This document shows positions 11,254 through 20,379 of a stretch of DNA of 64,000 nucleotides, in pieces. Each line of letters starts with the position of its first letter. The stretch's first letter is position 1. The stretch is taken from assembly GCA_033296885.1 (NCBI GenBank), contig MU863929.1, forward strand, positions 1-64,000, in the 5' to 3' direction. The notes below the pieces were generated by a model. It did no database searches. It was not told the DNA's origin and saw only the letters and a program-made list of their open reading frames with translations. The stretch is from Triangularia verruculosa (Eukaryota; Ascomycota; Sordariomycetes; Sordariales; Podosporaceae). A program made the translations under genes and the position numbers.

Positions 11254-13052
11254 ATGGACCCTCTCAGTATCACTGCCGCAACAGTAGCTTTTCTGACTTC
11301 TCTCTGGAAAATCGGGGTGAAAACGGCAGATTTGATATCGACATATCGTGACTTTGACGATGTAAGTAGCCATCTCATATCTGCCTAGAGCATCGCTCTA
11401 ATAACCACTCTATAGGATAGCAAAGCGTTGGAGAGGAGAATTCGAAAAGAGAATGATTTAACTCGAGCTCTTCACATGCTCTTGTTTGAGCCATCTAGGG
11501 TCAGTAGCATTCTTCTAACACCACAGAGCACGCCCTTAACTCCATTATGGATGTTTTATGTAAGGTACTAACACTCTCATAGATATATGGAGGTAACTGC
11601 ATCTTTGACCAGTTTGATGTCGATATTCAGGACCAAATTCGAGTTTCCCTTGAGCAAGCAATGGACACATTGAACCAGGCCCACCAACTGCTTGAACGTC
11701 GACAGCGGGTATCTGTGGAAGACAGAGCTACTGATTCCAAATTCCCGCTCCTGCCAACAATCTCCCCACAAGCAACACTGTCGTTGTCGCGTCTCAAGTG
11801 GTCTCTCCGTGACAAAAAGAGACTTGAACGTATTATCCTTGATTTCAGCGAGCACAATTCTGCGATCCATGTTCAAATCAAGGTTTGGTGTTTGTCGATG
11901 TCGGCAGGTGTTAATCTTCACCACTTGAAACACCTGGAAGAAGACGAGAACTCAAGGCTTCTCGGATTTCACGTTGACGCCAGTCTACTAAGAGCTAACG
12001 TGGAGCTCGACAGGCCTCACATGGACTTGGAAGTTCACGGGCCTGACGTGACACCCCTGGTCTCAAACTGCACACCGTTTGGCGATAAGTTTGCCGTTTG
12101 CACCCAGCAAGGGAGGCCAACCCTGTTGGAGTACAGGGCTTATGCTCCTGATATACGGGTCCCGGTCGAGCCTGACAACAGGACCAGACAGCTCGTGAAT
12201 AGCTTGGCAAACCTGCTTCATCAACCGACGGAGGTGACTTTCCGGACACCACACTGCAATGGATGGATCACGCAAATGCAGTATAACCGGGTGGCTTTCA
12301 TGTTCTCAATTCCGGAGGGAGTCGAACCGACTCCTTTCACTTTGCTCCAGCTTTTGTCGAGCAAAGACCTCCCCTCGCCATCTCTCTCTGATAGGCTCCA
12401 GTTGGCCTTGAGTCTAGCAAGGTGTATCTCGCAGCTTCAGTTGGTGAAGTGGGTAAGTTTATGTTCCCCTTTCGCTTCTTGAAGAATATTACACGAAACT
12501 AAACATCTTTTGCTGTAGGTTCACGAGAGTTTTAGAAGCGAGAACATCATGTTCTTTCCAAGACACTCTATACAGGATGAAACACATTCCCCGGAAGATA
12601 GGATTGCGCTGTCACAACCATGGGTGTTCGGGTTCGAATTCAGCCGTCCCGACCCCTTCTTCTCCGATGGCCGTCCGGACATGTGCCTAAGTCGGGATAT
12701 TTACCGTCACCCAGAGCGCCAACAAAACCCAACTCACCAGTTCAGCAAGATCCACGACATATACGCTCTTGGAGTAGTGCTTCTCGAGATTGGTCTCTGG
12801 CAGCCTGCTTTGAGCTTGGAGAAATCAGGCTTTTCCAGGGTCAAGGATCCACGCGCAATTCAGAAGTACCTGGTGAAACAGGCTGAAAGAAGACTGGCGT
12901 CGAGAGCAGGTGAAAGGTATAAAGATGTGGTTCTCAAGTGTCTTCAAGGCGACTTTGGGGTGACTCATGACACGAGAGATGATACGAAGCTCCAGCAAGC
13001 GTTTCGATCACAGGTTGTGGATGTTCTTCAACGGTCTGCTAGTAACATCTAA
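11254..13052 (+). CDS. HeLo-like N-terminal domain fused to a degenerate kinase domain
   Basis: Four exons (11254-11361, 11416-11499, 11583-12452, 12519-13052) with clean GT-AG introns of 54, 83 and 66 bp give 531 residues. The N-terminus (MDPLSITAATVAFLTSLWKI, then helices rich in Leu/Arg/Glu to about residue 200) has the look of the HeLo/HeLo-like family. That family covers fungal prion-inhibition, STAND-associated and pore-forming domains. Residues ~230-531 resemble the kinase-like domain usually found behind it, but the catalytic centre is lost: the HRDxKxxN position reads HESFRSEN and the DFG position reads VFGF. It is therefore a pseudokinase. Helical-bundle killer plus pseudokinase is the order of mammalian MLKL; HET-S and HELLP are fungal relatives of the N-domain. 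I infer a membrane-targeting cell-death effector, possibly switched by the divergent kinase next door. The family call is by pattern only. Confidence 0.8.
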
Positions 13053-13177
13053 CGGGTTTCAACTCTGTTCTTGCACAATATCTTCAGGGCTGTGATTAGC
13101 AATGAGATTATATTAAAGGAGGCTCTCCTCCGTCATACACGTCTACTCTCCTTTTTCTCTACCCTGTTCCAAAGTCT

Positions 13178-13306
13178 CTAACCTGAGGGCATGGCCTTGA
13201 AGTGCGCGAGGGGGTCCTTGATGAATTGGTTGAGGTTCTCCGGGGCGGAGTCAGGTTTGGTGGCGGGCTCGCCTCGCTGCCCTTGGGTTTGGTTTTGGGT
13301 TGACAT
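13178..13306 (-). CDS. Small 42-residue hypothetical protein
   Basis: Begins MSTQNQTQGQ and ends DPLAHFKAMPSG. The start chosen has a good fungal context (CAACCATGTC), and the preceding 5' sequence reads as a normal leader. The protein is hydrophilic, Gln/Pro-rich at the front and has an amphipathic C-terminus (NLNQFIKDPLAHFKA). No domain, signal peptide or membrane segment is visible. An upstream in-frame Met exists, but the added residues are His/Pro-rich and unconvincing. Function unknown; it may be a conserved fungal small protein, which a database search would settle. Confidence 0.45.
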   Translation of the reverse strand: MSTQNQTQGQRGEPATKPDSAPENLNQFIKDPLAHFKAMPSG

Positions 13307-13931
13307 GGTTGGCGATGTTCTGGGGCGGTGACGTGAAATTGTGAAGGGATGTTTTCCTGATAGATGATGATGATGAGGTCTGATGATACTGATTTGGTAG
13401 CCGTTATAACTTTCGGGAATGCTCATCAACAACTATGAATGACTTCTAGAAGAAGCCTTTCGAGTCAGACAGCTGTTTCCCGCTGAGATGGCTCCATCGT
13501 GCAACGGTTCCCGGCATTGCGGAGGGTGACATGATTCTTGCGCAGCGCTATGACAGGCCGTTAAATCCATCCAACGGCTTTGAACCCGTGCTATCGAGGC
13601 CCTAGAACGTTTTGTCAGTAACGGCTCGGCGCGGGCCGTGACAAGCGTCAACTTGGGATGCTGAGCAACCGAGAAAACATCGTGTAGAGATAGCCATGAT
13701 ACATTCATATTGCTTCTATCCGCCCCACGACGGTCCGCTATGATGCTAGTAAACAAAATGCACTGCTGGCATCCGCCAAGTATCTCAAACCAGCTCGAAG
13801 CCGGGCCACACGGAAAAGACAACCCCTCAAACCCAGAATTTTGTATACAACAAAAAAGCGCCCACCCAAACCTAACGCCAATCTTTTGCTCGCTTACAAA
13901 CAAAACGAGAACCAGAAAAGCCCTTGGAAAT
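13307..13931. other. Intergenic, nothing recognised
   Basis: 5' region of the small protein and 3' flank of the carrier gene. Frames of up to 156 codons occur but have no recognisable domain, splice context or codon bias. Confidence 0.4.
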
Positions 13932-15134
13932 CTAAATGCCGAACCATGTCTTTAGCCTTTCATAAGTGTAGAAACTCGCTGCCACCATGGGTACCACCTT
14001 GGCGTAACCAATCGTCAAGCCCACATAGAAACCTCTAAGTCCACGCTCCCTCATAATGATCCCAGCTGTTTCGCCGATGCGCATCCTATGCCCATCGCCG
14101 ACCGCTCCGCCCACTTGCATGCGCCGTCTGATGACCTCCAACGGGTAAGATGCCGTTTGCGAAACAAGACCGGCGATGCCACCCGCAGATAGTTCCGCCC
14201 AAGATCGCAGAGGTGCCGCTTTCCCGGCTGGCGCATTCTCAGGTTGTGGAAGCGTGGTGTACTTTGCCAGCTTGGGGTGGCGGAGAATATCGCCCGCCGT
14301 GTCGTGAGTGAGGAAAGACATGCCAGCGTAGGGAAGCATGCCTAGAAGAGTCGGAGAAAATCCACGGTAGAAGTTGGTCAGCCCATGCCGGGGAGGCGGA
14401 GCTGGCAGGGTCTCGCCCGCAACGCCCACCACCGCACGCGGCTTCATTTGTTCGTTGTACATTTGCTTGCATATTGAGCGGAGTGATGATCTGCTGCCTT
14501 TCTTCGTCTCGAAGGCAAGTCGCACTCTCATGACTTCTAGAGGATAGGTGAAGAAGACCGAAGTCACACCGGCCATGGATCCGCTTATTAACCGCCGGAA
14601 GGGCGTCTCATAGTCCTTACTTGGGATGACAAGAGCTCGTATTTGTTCATAGGCCAGGAACTTAATGGCAGCGTAGGGGAAAATTCTGAGAAGTGTCGCC
14701 GAATGTCCTCTGAACAGGCCTGTCGGTCCGTCCTGCCGGTATATAGCTTTCATGGCTTCTGAAACACCGAGCCATGATCCTGTGTATTTGATGAACTGCG
14801 GGTTATGGGACTGAAACAGAATCTTCACCCGATCGAGCGGCGCAACAACTGTCTTGGCCTAGCAACTATATGTTAGCCAACCCCACGTTCTCTTGCTCGC
14901 GTGACCATAGAAGGCACTTACTGCGCATCCTGCCAGGCCTCCGGCGACTCCAGATCGCCAGACGTAATCAAAGCTCCGCTTGTTCGTAGCAGGTTTCCTA
15001 GGCACCTGGGCCTCGTCGTCTGTTGGACAGACTGCTGGATCCTTAGCCGGCAGTGCTGCGTTTGGTCGGGTCGCACGGGTAGTCTCTCGCCCTATTTGAG
15101 AGGACGAGACCCCCGGCATGGAGGCATGGCTCAT
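13932..15134 (-). CDS. LEU5: Mitochondrial carrier, LEU5/SLC25A16-type (coenzyme A / ADP-type transport)
   Basis: Two exons, 15134-14922 and 14858-13932, split by a 63-bp intron (GTAAGT...CTAG), give 379 residues. The intron falls just before the first carrier signature. All three mitochondrial-carrier signatures are present: PLDRVKILFQ, YPLEVMRVRL and YPLEVIRRRM. Segments diagnostic of LEU5 are also present, such as GHSATLLRIFPYAAIKF, a YRG.SPTLLGM.PYAG block, and the ending VPMVAASFYTYERLK. Yeast LEU5 and human SLC25A16/A42 are needed for CoA accumulation in the mitochondrial matrix. The N-terminal ~65 residues are polar, as in fungal orthologues. The first Met in frame was used; open frame continues upstream but contains no Met before a stop. 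Confidence 0.93.
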
Positions 15135-15931
15135 GAGGGCCCGGGGGATGCCCGCTTCAGCGGACTGGCGGTGGGAGATATCGCGACGGGTAGATTCGGG
15201 GAGGGTGTCGGGAAGGTCGCGGCGCGTTACTGGCGCATTGCGTGAATGAGTGTCTTGCTCTTGAATTTTGCTCTTGTCGAGGTAAGGAATGTGTCTAGCG
15301 GATTGTAAGGTATAAATTGAAGCAGGTATAGGTCTACGGTATCGTTAAGTACGTAATGTGGTGTGTGGAAATGCGATTCAGTCTATGATGGAGCAAAGAA
15401 AACGCTCTCTCTCCAGAATTTCTGAAAGCCGGGAATGCAACACCCAAAACGTCATTTCCGTCTTCTCCGCAGACTCTTTAAGCTTTCAACCGCAAGCCCC
15501 CCAAATGCCACCCCGCATAGCCGAGGATTGCCGAATCCTCCCACCTGACCAACCGGCGGCCTAGGGGTTCAGCGCCAGGGAACGGGCCAACCACATGTCG
15601 CCCAAGTAATCCGGGTTCCCACCTTTCCCCTTTCGGACTTCCAGAAGCCCACAGAGTATCCTCTTTTGACGACGCCGACAAGGTTGTTAGCAATATACCC
15701 ACCCGCCTGGTCACGAGGGCATCAACAACTGCGAATATGACTGCCACCATAAATGCATAGAGACATCAGAAGTGCGTGACGTAGTCATATTCCCAACCAT
15801 TGACATCTCACTGACAGATGTCAGGTACCTGAAGATCTCCAATGTACACATAGTTCTTGACATCGTCGTGTATCGCAATGCCAATTGAGAGTCTGGATGA
15901 TGGAGTAGCTCCCTGAACAATCTCATACACG
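15135..15931. promoter_or_regulatory. Divergent intergenic region, LEU5 / MT-A70 gene
   Basis: About 800 bp between two divergently transcribed genes; it should contain both promoters. Nothing beyond ordinary intergenic sequence was recognised. Confidence 0.35.
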
Positions 15932-17155
15932 ATGCCAGGATCCGGTATCCTCTGGCAAAACGAGGCCAAAACAGTCGTACTTCTTGACCTCCCTCGGTCA
16001 ATTGAAGAAGCTCAATGTCTGTCTGACAAACAACCTCTGAGCCAAGAGGCTACAAACGTAACCGCGCCAAGCCGGAGATTGATCTCGTCACCGGCTCCCC
16101 AGCACCCTTTCTTAACTCCGGAGCCGAAGTCCAGTGACTACGCCCAATCAGCCACCTCGCCTTCATCACAGATAGCGGAGCTCATGACCATAGCATCAGT
16201 TGAGTCAGCCCTACATGAGATTGGAACCTCGTACCAAGGACCTTGGTGCCTACCACGTATCACTTCGAAGCCAAAACAGCCGAATGACCAGCACGGGATA
16301 CTGGAGCATGAAGAAGATGAACACTCAAAAAGCTCCAGCAAAACGACTCGACTTAAAAGACCATCAAAACCGTCGACGCCTTCCTATCATCTTCCACCCA
16401 AATCCCACCCCTTAACCGGCCCCTTTTCACCCCCTCCAAACCATCAAAAGTTCAACCTCATCCTCCTCGACCCCCCCTGGCCAAACCGATCCGCCAAACG
16501 CAAGCGTTCCGGCCACGGCACCTACACGCCCCTCAACTCCCTCTCCTCAACCTCCCAACTGCTGTGCTCATTCCCAATATCAAGCCTCTTGTCAGACGAG
16601 AATGGCGGCGGACTAGTCGCAGTGTGGGTGACCAACTCCTCCAAATTCCAACATCTCCTATTGGACCCAAAAAAAGGCATCTTCGCCAAAAACTGGGGTG
16701 TCGAGCTCGTGGGGGAGTGGATATTGCTCAAAGTCACCTCGCAAGGCGAGCCGATCGTGGACTTGGGATCAAAATGGAGGAAGCCATATGAAAGACTATT
16801 GATTGCGCGGAAAAGAGGTGTAGCAGAAGCTGGCACTGGGGCGGTGAAGACGAAGGTGATTGTCTCGGTGCCGGATATACACTCTCGGAAGCCGAATCTG
16901 AAGCGGTTGTTCGAAGAGGAAGAGGGGTTATTGCCGACGGGGTATACCGCAATGGAAATGTTTGCAAGGAACCTGACGGCCGGGTGGTGGGCTTGGGGCA
17001 ATGAAGTTACCAAGTTTCAGGAAGAACAGTATTGGGTTGAGGAGGGTGAGGAGGTGGTGTCGGAAGTGACTGCGCTGGAGGAACTGACAGAAGAAGGTGT
17101 AGATAGCGCCGCTGTCCCTCGGGGGTGTGTGCAAGAAGATCACACAGCGAAATGA
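15932..17155 (+). CDS. MT-A70 family methyltransferase, METTL4-like
   Basis: Uninterrupted 407-codon gene. The catalytic motif DPPW lies at residues 180-183 (in NLILLDPPWPNRS), the hallmark of MT-A70 adenine-N6 methyltransferases. A conserved downstream end reads TAMEMFARNLTAGWWAWGNE. The N-terminal ~165 residues (IEEAQ..., PSRRLISSPAP, AELM..ASVESAL, GPWCLPR) match the layout of fungal METTL4-type proteins, not the METTL3/METTL14 pair. METTL4 homologues have been assigned U2 snRNA m6Am and/or DNA 6mA activity; which applies here cannot be read from sequence. The gene has no visible intron. It runs convergent to the mitoribosomal gene. Confidence 0.88.
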   Translation: MPGSGILWQNEAKTVVLLDLPRSIEEAQCLSDKQPLSQEATNVTAPSRRLISSPAPQHPFLTPEPKSSDYAQSATSPSSQIAELMTIASVESALHEIGTSYQGPWCLPRITSKPKQPNDQHGILEHEEDEHSKSSSKTTRLKRPSKPSTPSYHLPPKSHPLTGPFSPPPNHQKFNLILLDPPWPNRSAKRKRSGHGTYTPLNSLSSTSQLLCSFPISSLLSDENGGGLVAVWVTNSSKFQHLLLDPKKGIFAKNWGVELVGEWILLKVTSQGEPIVDLGSKWRKPYERLLIARKRGVAEAGTGAVKTKVIVSVPDIHSRKPNLKRLFEEEEGLLPTGYTAMEMFARNLTAGWWAWGNEVTKFQEEQYWVEEGEEVVSEVTALEELTEEGVDSAAVPRGCVQEDHTAK

Positions 17156-17427
17156 ATCAAGAACAACATGGCAGCGGTTAGGCAAGCAAATTCAGTTGTC
17201 GTTATTGTACATGTATTTGCATCTATAGCATATAATACACTCGCCGAGTCTTTCACTCGGCTTGCTCAATTCTAGCGTTTGAGCTCCCTCCACAAGAGCG
17301 AGATTGGTTGCAGCAGCCAGAACGACTGGTTAGATCAGGAGCTGGCTATTTACCCCTGAATGGCTAGCTGCCTCTGCCAACGATATTGACCTCTTCTTCA
17401 TCTCACCTCCCACTTTCAGGTTTGCCC

Positions 17428-18135
17428 TCAAAGTTCGTTCGATTCCACCTTCTGCTCCTCCTTCTTCTCCTCCTTCTTCTCCTCCGTCTTCACCTCCGTC
17501 TTCACCTCTTTCTTCGCCTCCTCCCCCTCCACATCCAACCCCTTCGCCTTCCTCAGCAGCTCCCTCGCCTGCTGCGCTACATTCCTCAAATCCTCCGGCA
17601 CCGCCAGCTTCGTCCTCAGCGGCACATTCTTCGGGTTCTTCTGCTTCTTCTCCTGCGCCCTCCTATCCTTCTGCAGCTGCTTGTACATCTCGTGATCCCA
17701 CTGCTTCAGCGCCTCCTCCTCCGTCACCGGCTCCGGCCACACAAACGGCTTGACCAGCTCCGCAATCATCATCTTTTGCGCCCTCGGCCGGTACCACGGC
17801 CCGTTCCTGTTCTTCCTCTCCGGCTTCGGCTGGTTGATGAACGACCTGATGGCCGTCGTCTCGACGCCGTAGGCGTGGTGCAGGTAGTCGCGGAGGTCGA
17901 GCTTGTTGAACTGCAGGGGGACGGCAAAGGTGGCCAGGTGGGGGGACTGCTTGGGCTTGGGCCGGAGAAGGGCGATTACGTGGTTTGGTCTGGCAAAAAA
18001 AGAGGTGGGACATATTAGGGATCTATTGATAATCTCTGAGAAATTCGGTGCTTACAGAAACAATTGCTTCTCACCGAACCTCTTCCACCGCTGTACGGGC
18101 TCCGCGATCCGCGGTAATGGCTTCATTGACGACAT
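17428..18135 (-). CDS. MRP20: Mitochondrial large-subunit ribosomal protein uL23m
   Basis: Two exons, 18135-18056 and 17989-17428, with a 66-bp intron (GTAAGC...GCCAG), encode 213 residues. After the short first exon the core reads PNHVIALLRP, then FAVPLQFNKLDLRDYLHHAYGV and IRSFINQ, the uL23-fold signature of mitochondrial L23 (yeast Mrp20/Mrpl41). This family sits at the exit of the mitoribosomal tunnel. The C-terminus is a Lys/Glu-rich low-complexity tail (about 35 residues of KEEKK-type repeats). That tail makes the opposite strand look like a long Leu/Arg-rich reading frame, which is an artefact. Confidence 0.88.
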
Positions 18136-18603
18136 GGTGGGTGGGAGGTCGCGGCGTAGCTTTGCGCTGGGGTCTACCGCCGTCTCGAAATGGCAATTGA
18201 CGCTCGTCTCAGTATCGTGATGATGGCTCCAGTTAGATTTTCCAGCAGTTGAAGATGCTGCTGCCGGACCGTTGACAGCTGGCTCAGCAATGGAAATTCG
18301 ACAAGGATCAAATGGCCGGGGTCTGGACTTAGAGGCGGGGCATCAGAAATGCCAAGCTGTCTGTGAGCATCTACCCCACACCTGTCATCAAGCTCACGAC
18401 GACACTCGTCACAACAACACCAGCTTGCGTCAGGAAGAGACACGTTACGTATTCAATTACTAGATAGAGCCTTGCACAGGAGGACCAATTCGAACAGTGC
18501 TTGAAAGAAGAGCTGAATATGGTTTTCATTTCATTCGTTATCTCATCAAAAAACGCCAGATTCCCTTGCCAAATACCCATGTCGCTAATATCACACTAAT
18601 AAC
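18136..18603. other. Intergenic, nothing recognised
   Basis: Holds the promoter of the uL23m gene and the 3' flank of the DJ-1-like gene. No additional gene is supported. Confidence 0.4.
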
Positions 18604-19643
18604 TTACACGTCAAGGCCATCGACGACGATGCCCTTGGTCCAGGTCAACTGCATGAACTTGGCCACCTCGTTCGCCGAATCCTCAGTCACCATGACGCTG
18701 ACCAGATACAAGGTTGCATCCAGGCCAGCGGCCACTCCCCCACTCGTAATGACACGCAGGCCACCAAGACGCATCGACGCACGCCGGGCAATCGACTCTC
18801 TGCGTGTGGCGCCCTTGAACGAAATGGATCCCTTTCTGCACAGTGAGTCAGTATATGCTCGTCTAAGAGACTGTCATGTGGATGTAACATACCGGGCATT
18901 CGAGGGGCGTCTGCCGGCATCCGACTTTCGACGGATGTAGGGATTCTCGTCCTCGTCTCCGAGTTCGAACCGAAGGTTGTTCACGACGTAGCGGGCATCA
19001 TCGATAACGTCGGTGCGCTCGCCCAGGTCACGAGTGGCTGCTTGGCTGCACAAGATCTCAAGTTTGGTGATGTGGTCGTAGTGAGTGGTGGCAGAAAGGC
19101 CGGCAAGGATACCTTGCTGGGCCAGGAAGAGGGATCCGGTGCAAATGGACAGCAAAGTCCGCTCGCGGGTAGGATCGCTCTTCTGAAGTTCCGAGTAGGC
19201 AGTGATGAGGTCGAGGGGCTCGCCCTTGTTCTTCAGGGCTGCATCGGTGCCTCCGCCGACGACGACGAGAACGTCGAAGTCATTGAGGCGCTCCTTAGCG
19301 TCCTTCCAGTTAATCTGGGTTTGGACAGCGACGCCCTGCTCAGAGATGACGGTAGGGCTGCCACCGGCAATAGTAACCTCGAAGGCCTTGGAAGCTGTAG
19401 GTTGGGGTCCGGTTAGCCGGAGCTTGTCAAAGGGACTAAAACGCGGGGTATGAAAGAAGCTCCCGGCTGGAGCCAAGTTGGCCACAGAACAGGACTCAGT
19501 AACTTACCAGGATCGGACTGATCGTGCAAGGCCGTGGTCAGGACCTCGAGGGGACCAGCAAAGTCCAAGAGGTTGAACTTGTCGTGCAGGGCAAAGAGCA
19601 CATCAATTGGCTCGTCTGCCACTGCACTCTCCTTGTGAGCCAT
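18604..19643 (-). CDS. DJ-1/PfpI (class I glutamine amidotransferase-like) protein
   Basis: Three exons, 19643-19508, 19394-18893 and 18835-18604, with introns of 113 and 57 bp, give 289 residues. The fold markers are an N-terminal strand (DEPIDVLFALHDKFNLLDFAGPLEVL), VLVVVGGG, and the nucleophile-elbow SICTGSLFLA with the presumed catalytic Cys. Exon 3 supplies LRVITSGGVAAGLDATLYLV, which completes the domain. The layout is that of ThiJ/PfpI proteins of the isonitrile-hydratase / AraC-N-terminal type, usually in the cytosol; the substrate is unknown. Reading exon 2 alone would give a false early stop. An upstream TTG triplet in the same frame is not used; ATG at 19643 is. Confidence 0.88.
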
Positions 19644-20379
19644 CTTGGGCAACTGTTGGAATTGGGTTTAGAGGGGTGTTGGTGTAAGTGTAAGTGATGG
19701 TTTGCCTGGGGAGAAACAGACCAAACCGGAGACGGAGAGACTCAATGGATGGATTCAGTAATGGTGAAGATGTGTTGGGAACAGAGGAATGAACGGACAG
19801 ACTGGAAGTTGGGAGAGGAACGGGTTTTGTGCCTGGAGCTCTCCCAGCTCGGGACTGTCATTGGAGGGCCGCATTGGATCAGTCACGAGAGAGCTCTCAA
19901 AGACAGCCCCGCCAAAGAGGGGCCTGAGGTGGTTCCTCTCACACCATGCATCAGACGATTCGGCGGCGGGCAGCAGCCCACTAAGTTCCCGTCGATGCGC
20001 CCCACTTTGGCGTTTTAAAATGCGGGGTTGAGGGATGCTGCCGCTTGGAAGAGCAGGGAAGGCCAGCACTGACCATGCAAGTCAAGCTGGACTCGGGTCA
20101 CGAGGTGGAGCCAATCGCTCTAGCGCAACCGGGGGAGCACGCTCTTGGCAGCCTTTTTTCCACGACGAATCATCTGAGCAACGCCATCAACCTCGTACGT
20201 GTTGTATCACATAACCCCGAGCCTCTAGGGACTTCGCTGCACCTGCCACCGCACACGGTCATAAGGTCCCGGTGCCGCGCACGTCACTTCTCTCCTGAGC
20301 TTCGCCTCGCTTCCGCTCCCGAGCGGGGCTCTCCAACTTCACCCAGTCCCCCGATGTGCCATTTGTGGTGTCGATCAGG
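19644..20379. promoter_or_regulatory. Divergent intergenic region, DJ-1-like / TSC1
   Basis: About 740 bp separating two divergent starts. Contains both promoters. No specific site recognised. Confidence 0.35.

Noticed and set aside
13433..13903. 156-codon minus-strand frame
   Set aside because: No domain, Cys/Trp-rich random-looking composition, lies in the intergenic space beside the carrier gene.
17386..18018. Leu/Arg-rich 210-codon plus-strand frame
   Set aside because: Mirror image of the Lys/Glu-rich tail of uL23m; pure low-complexity shadow.
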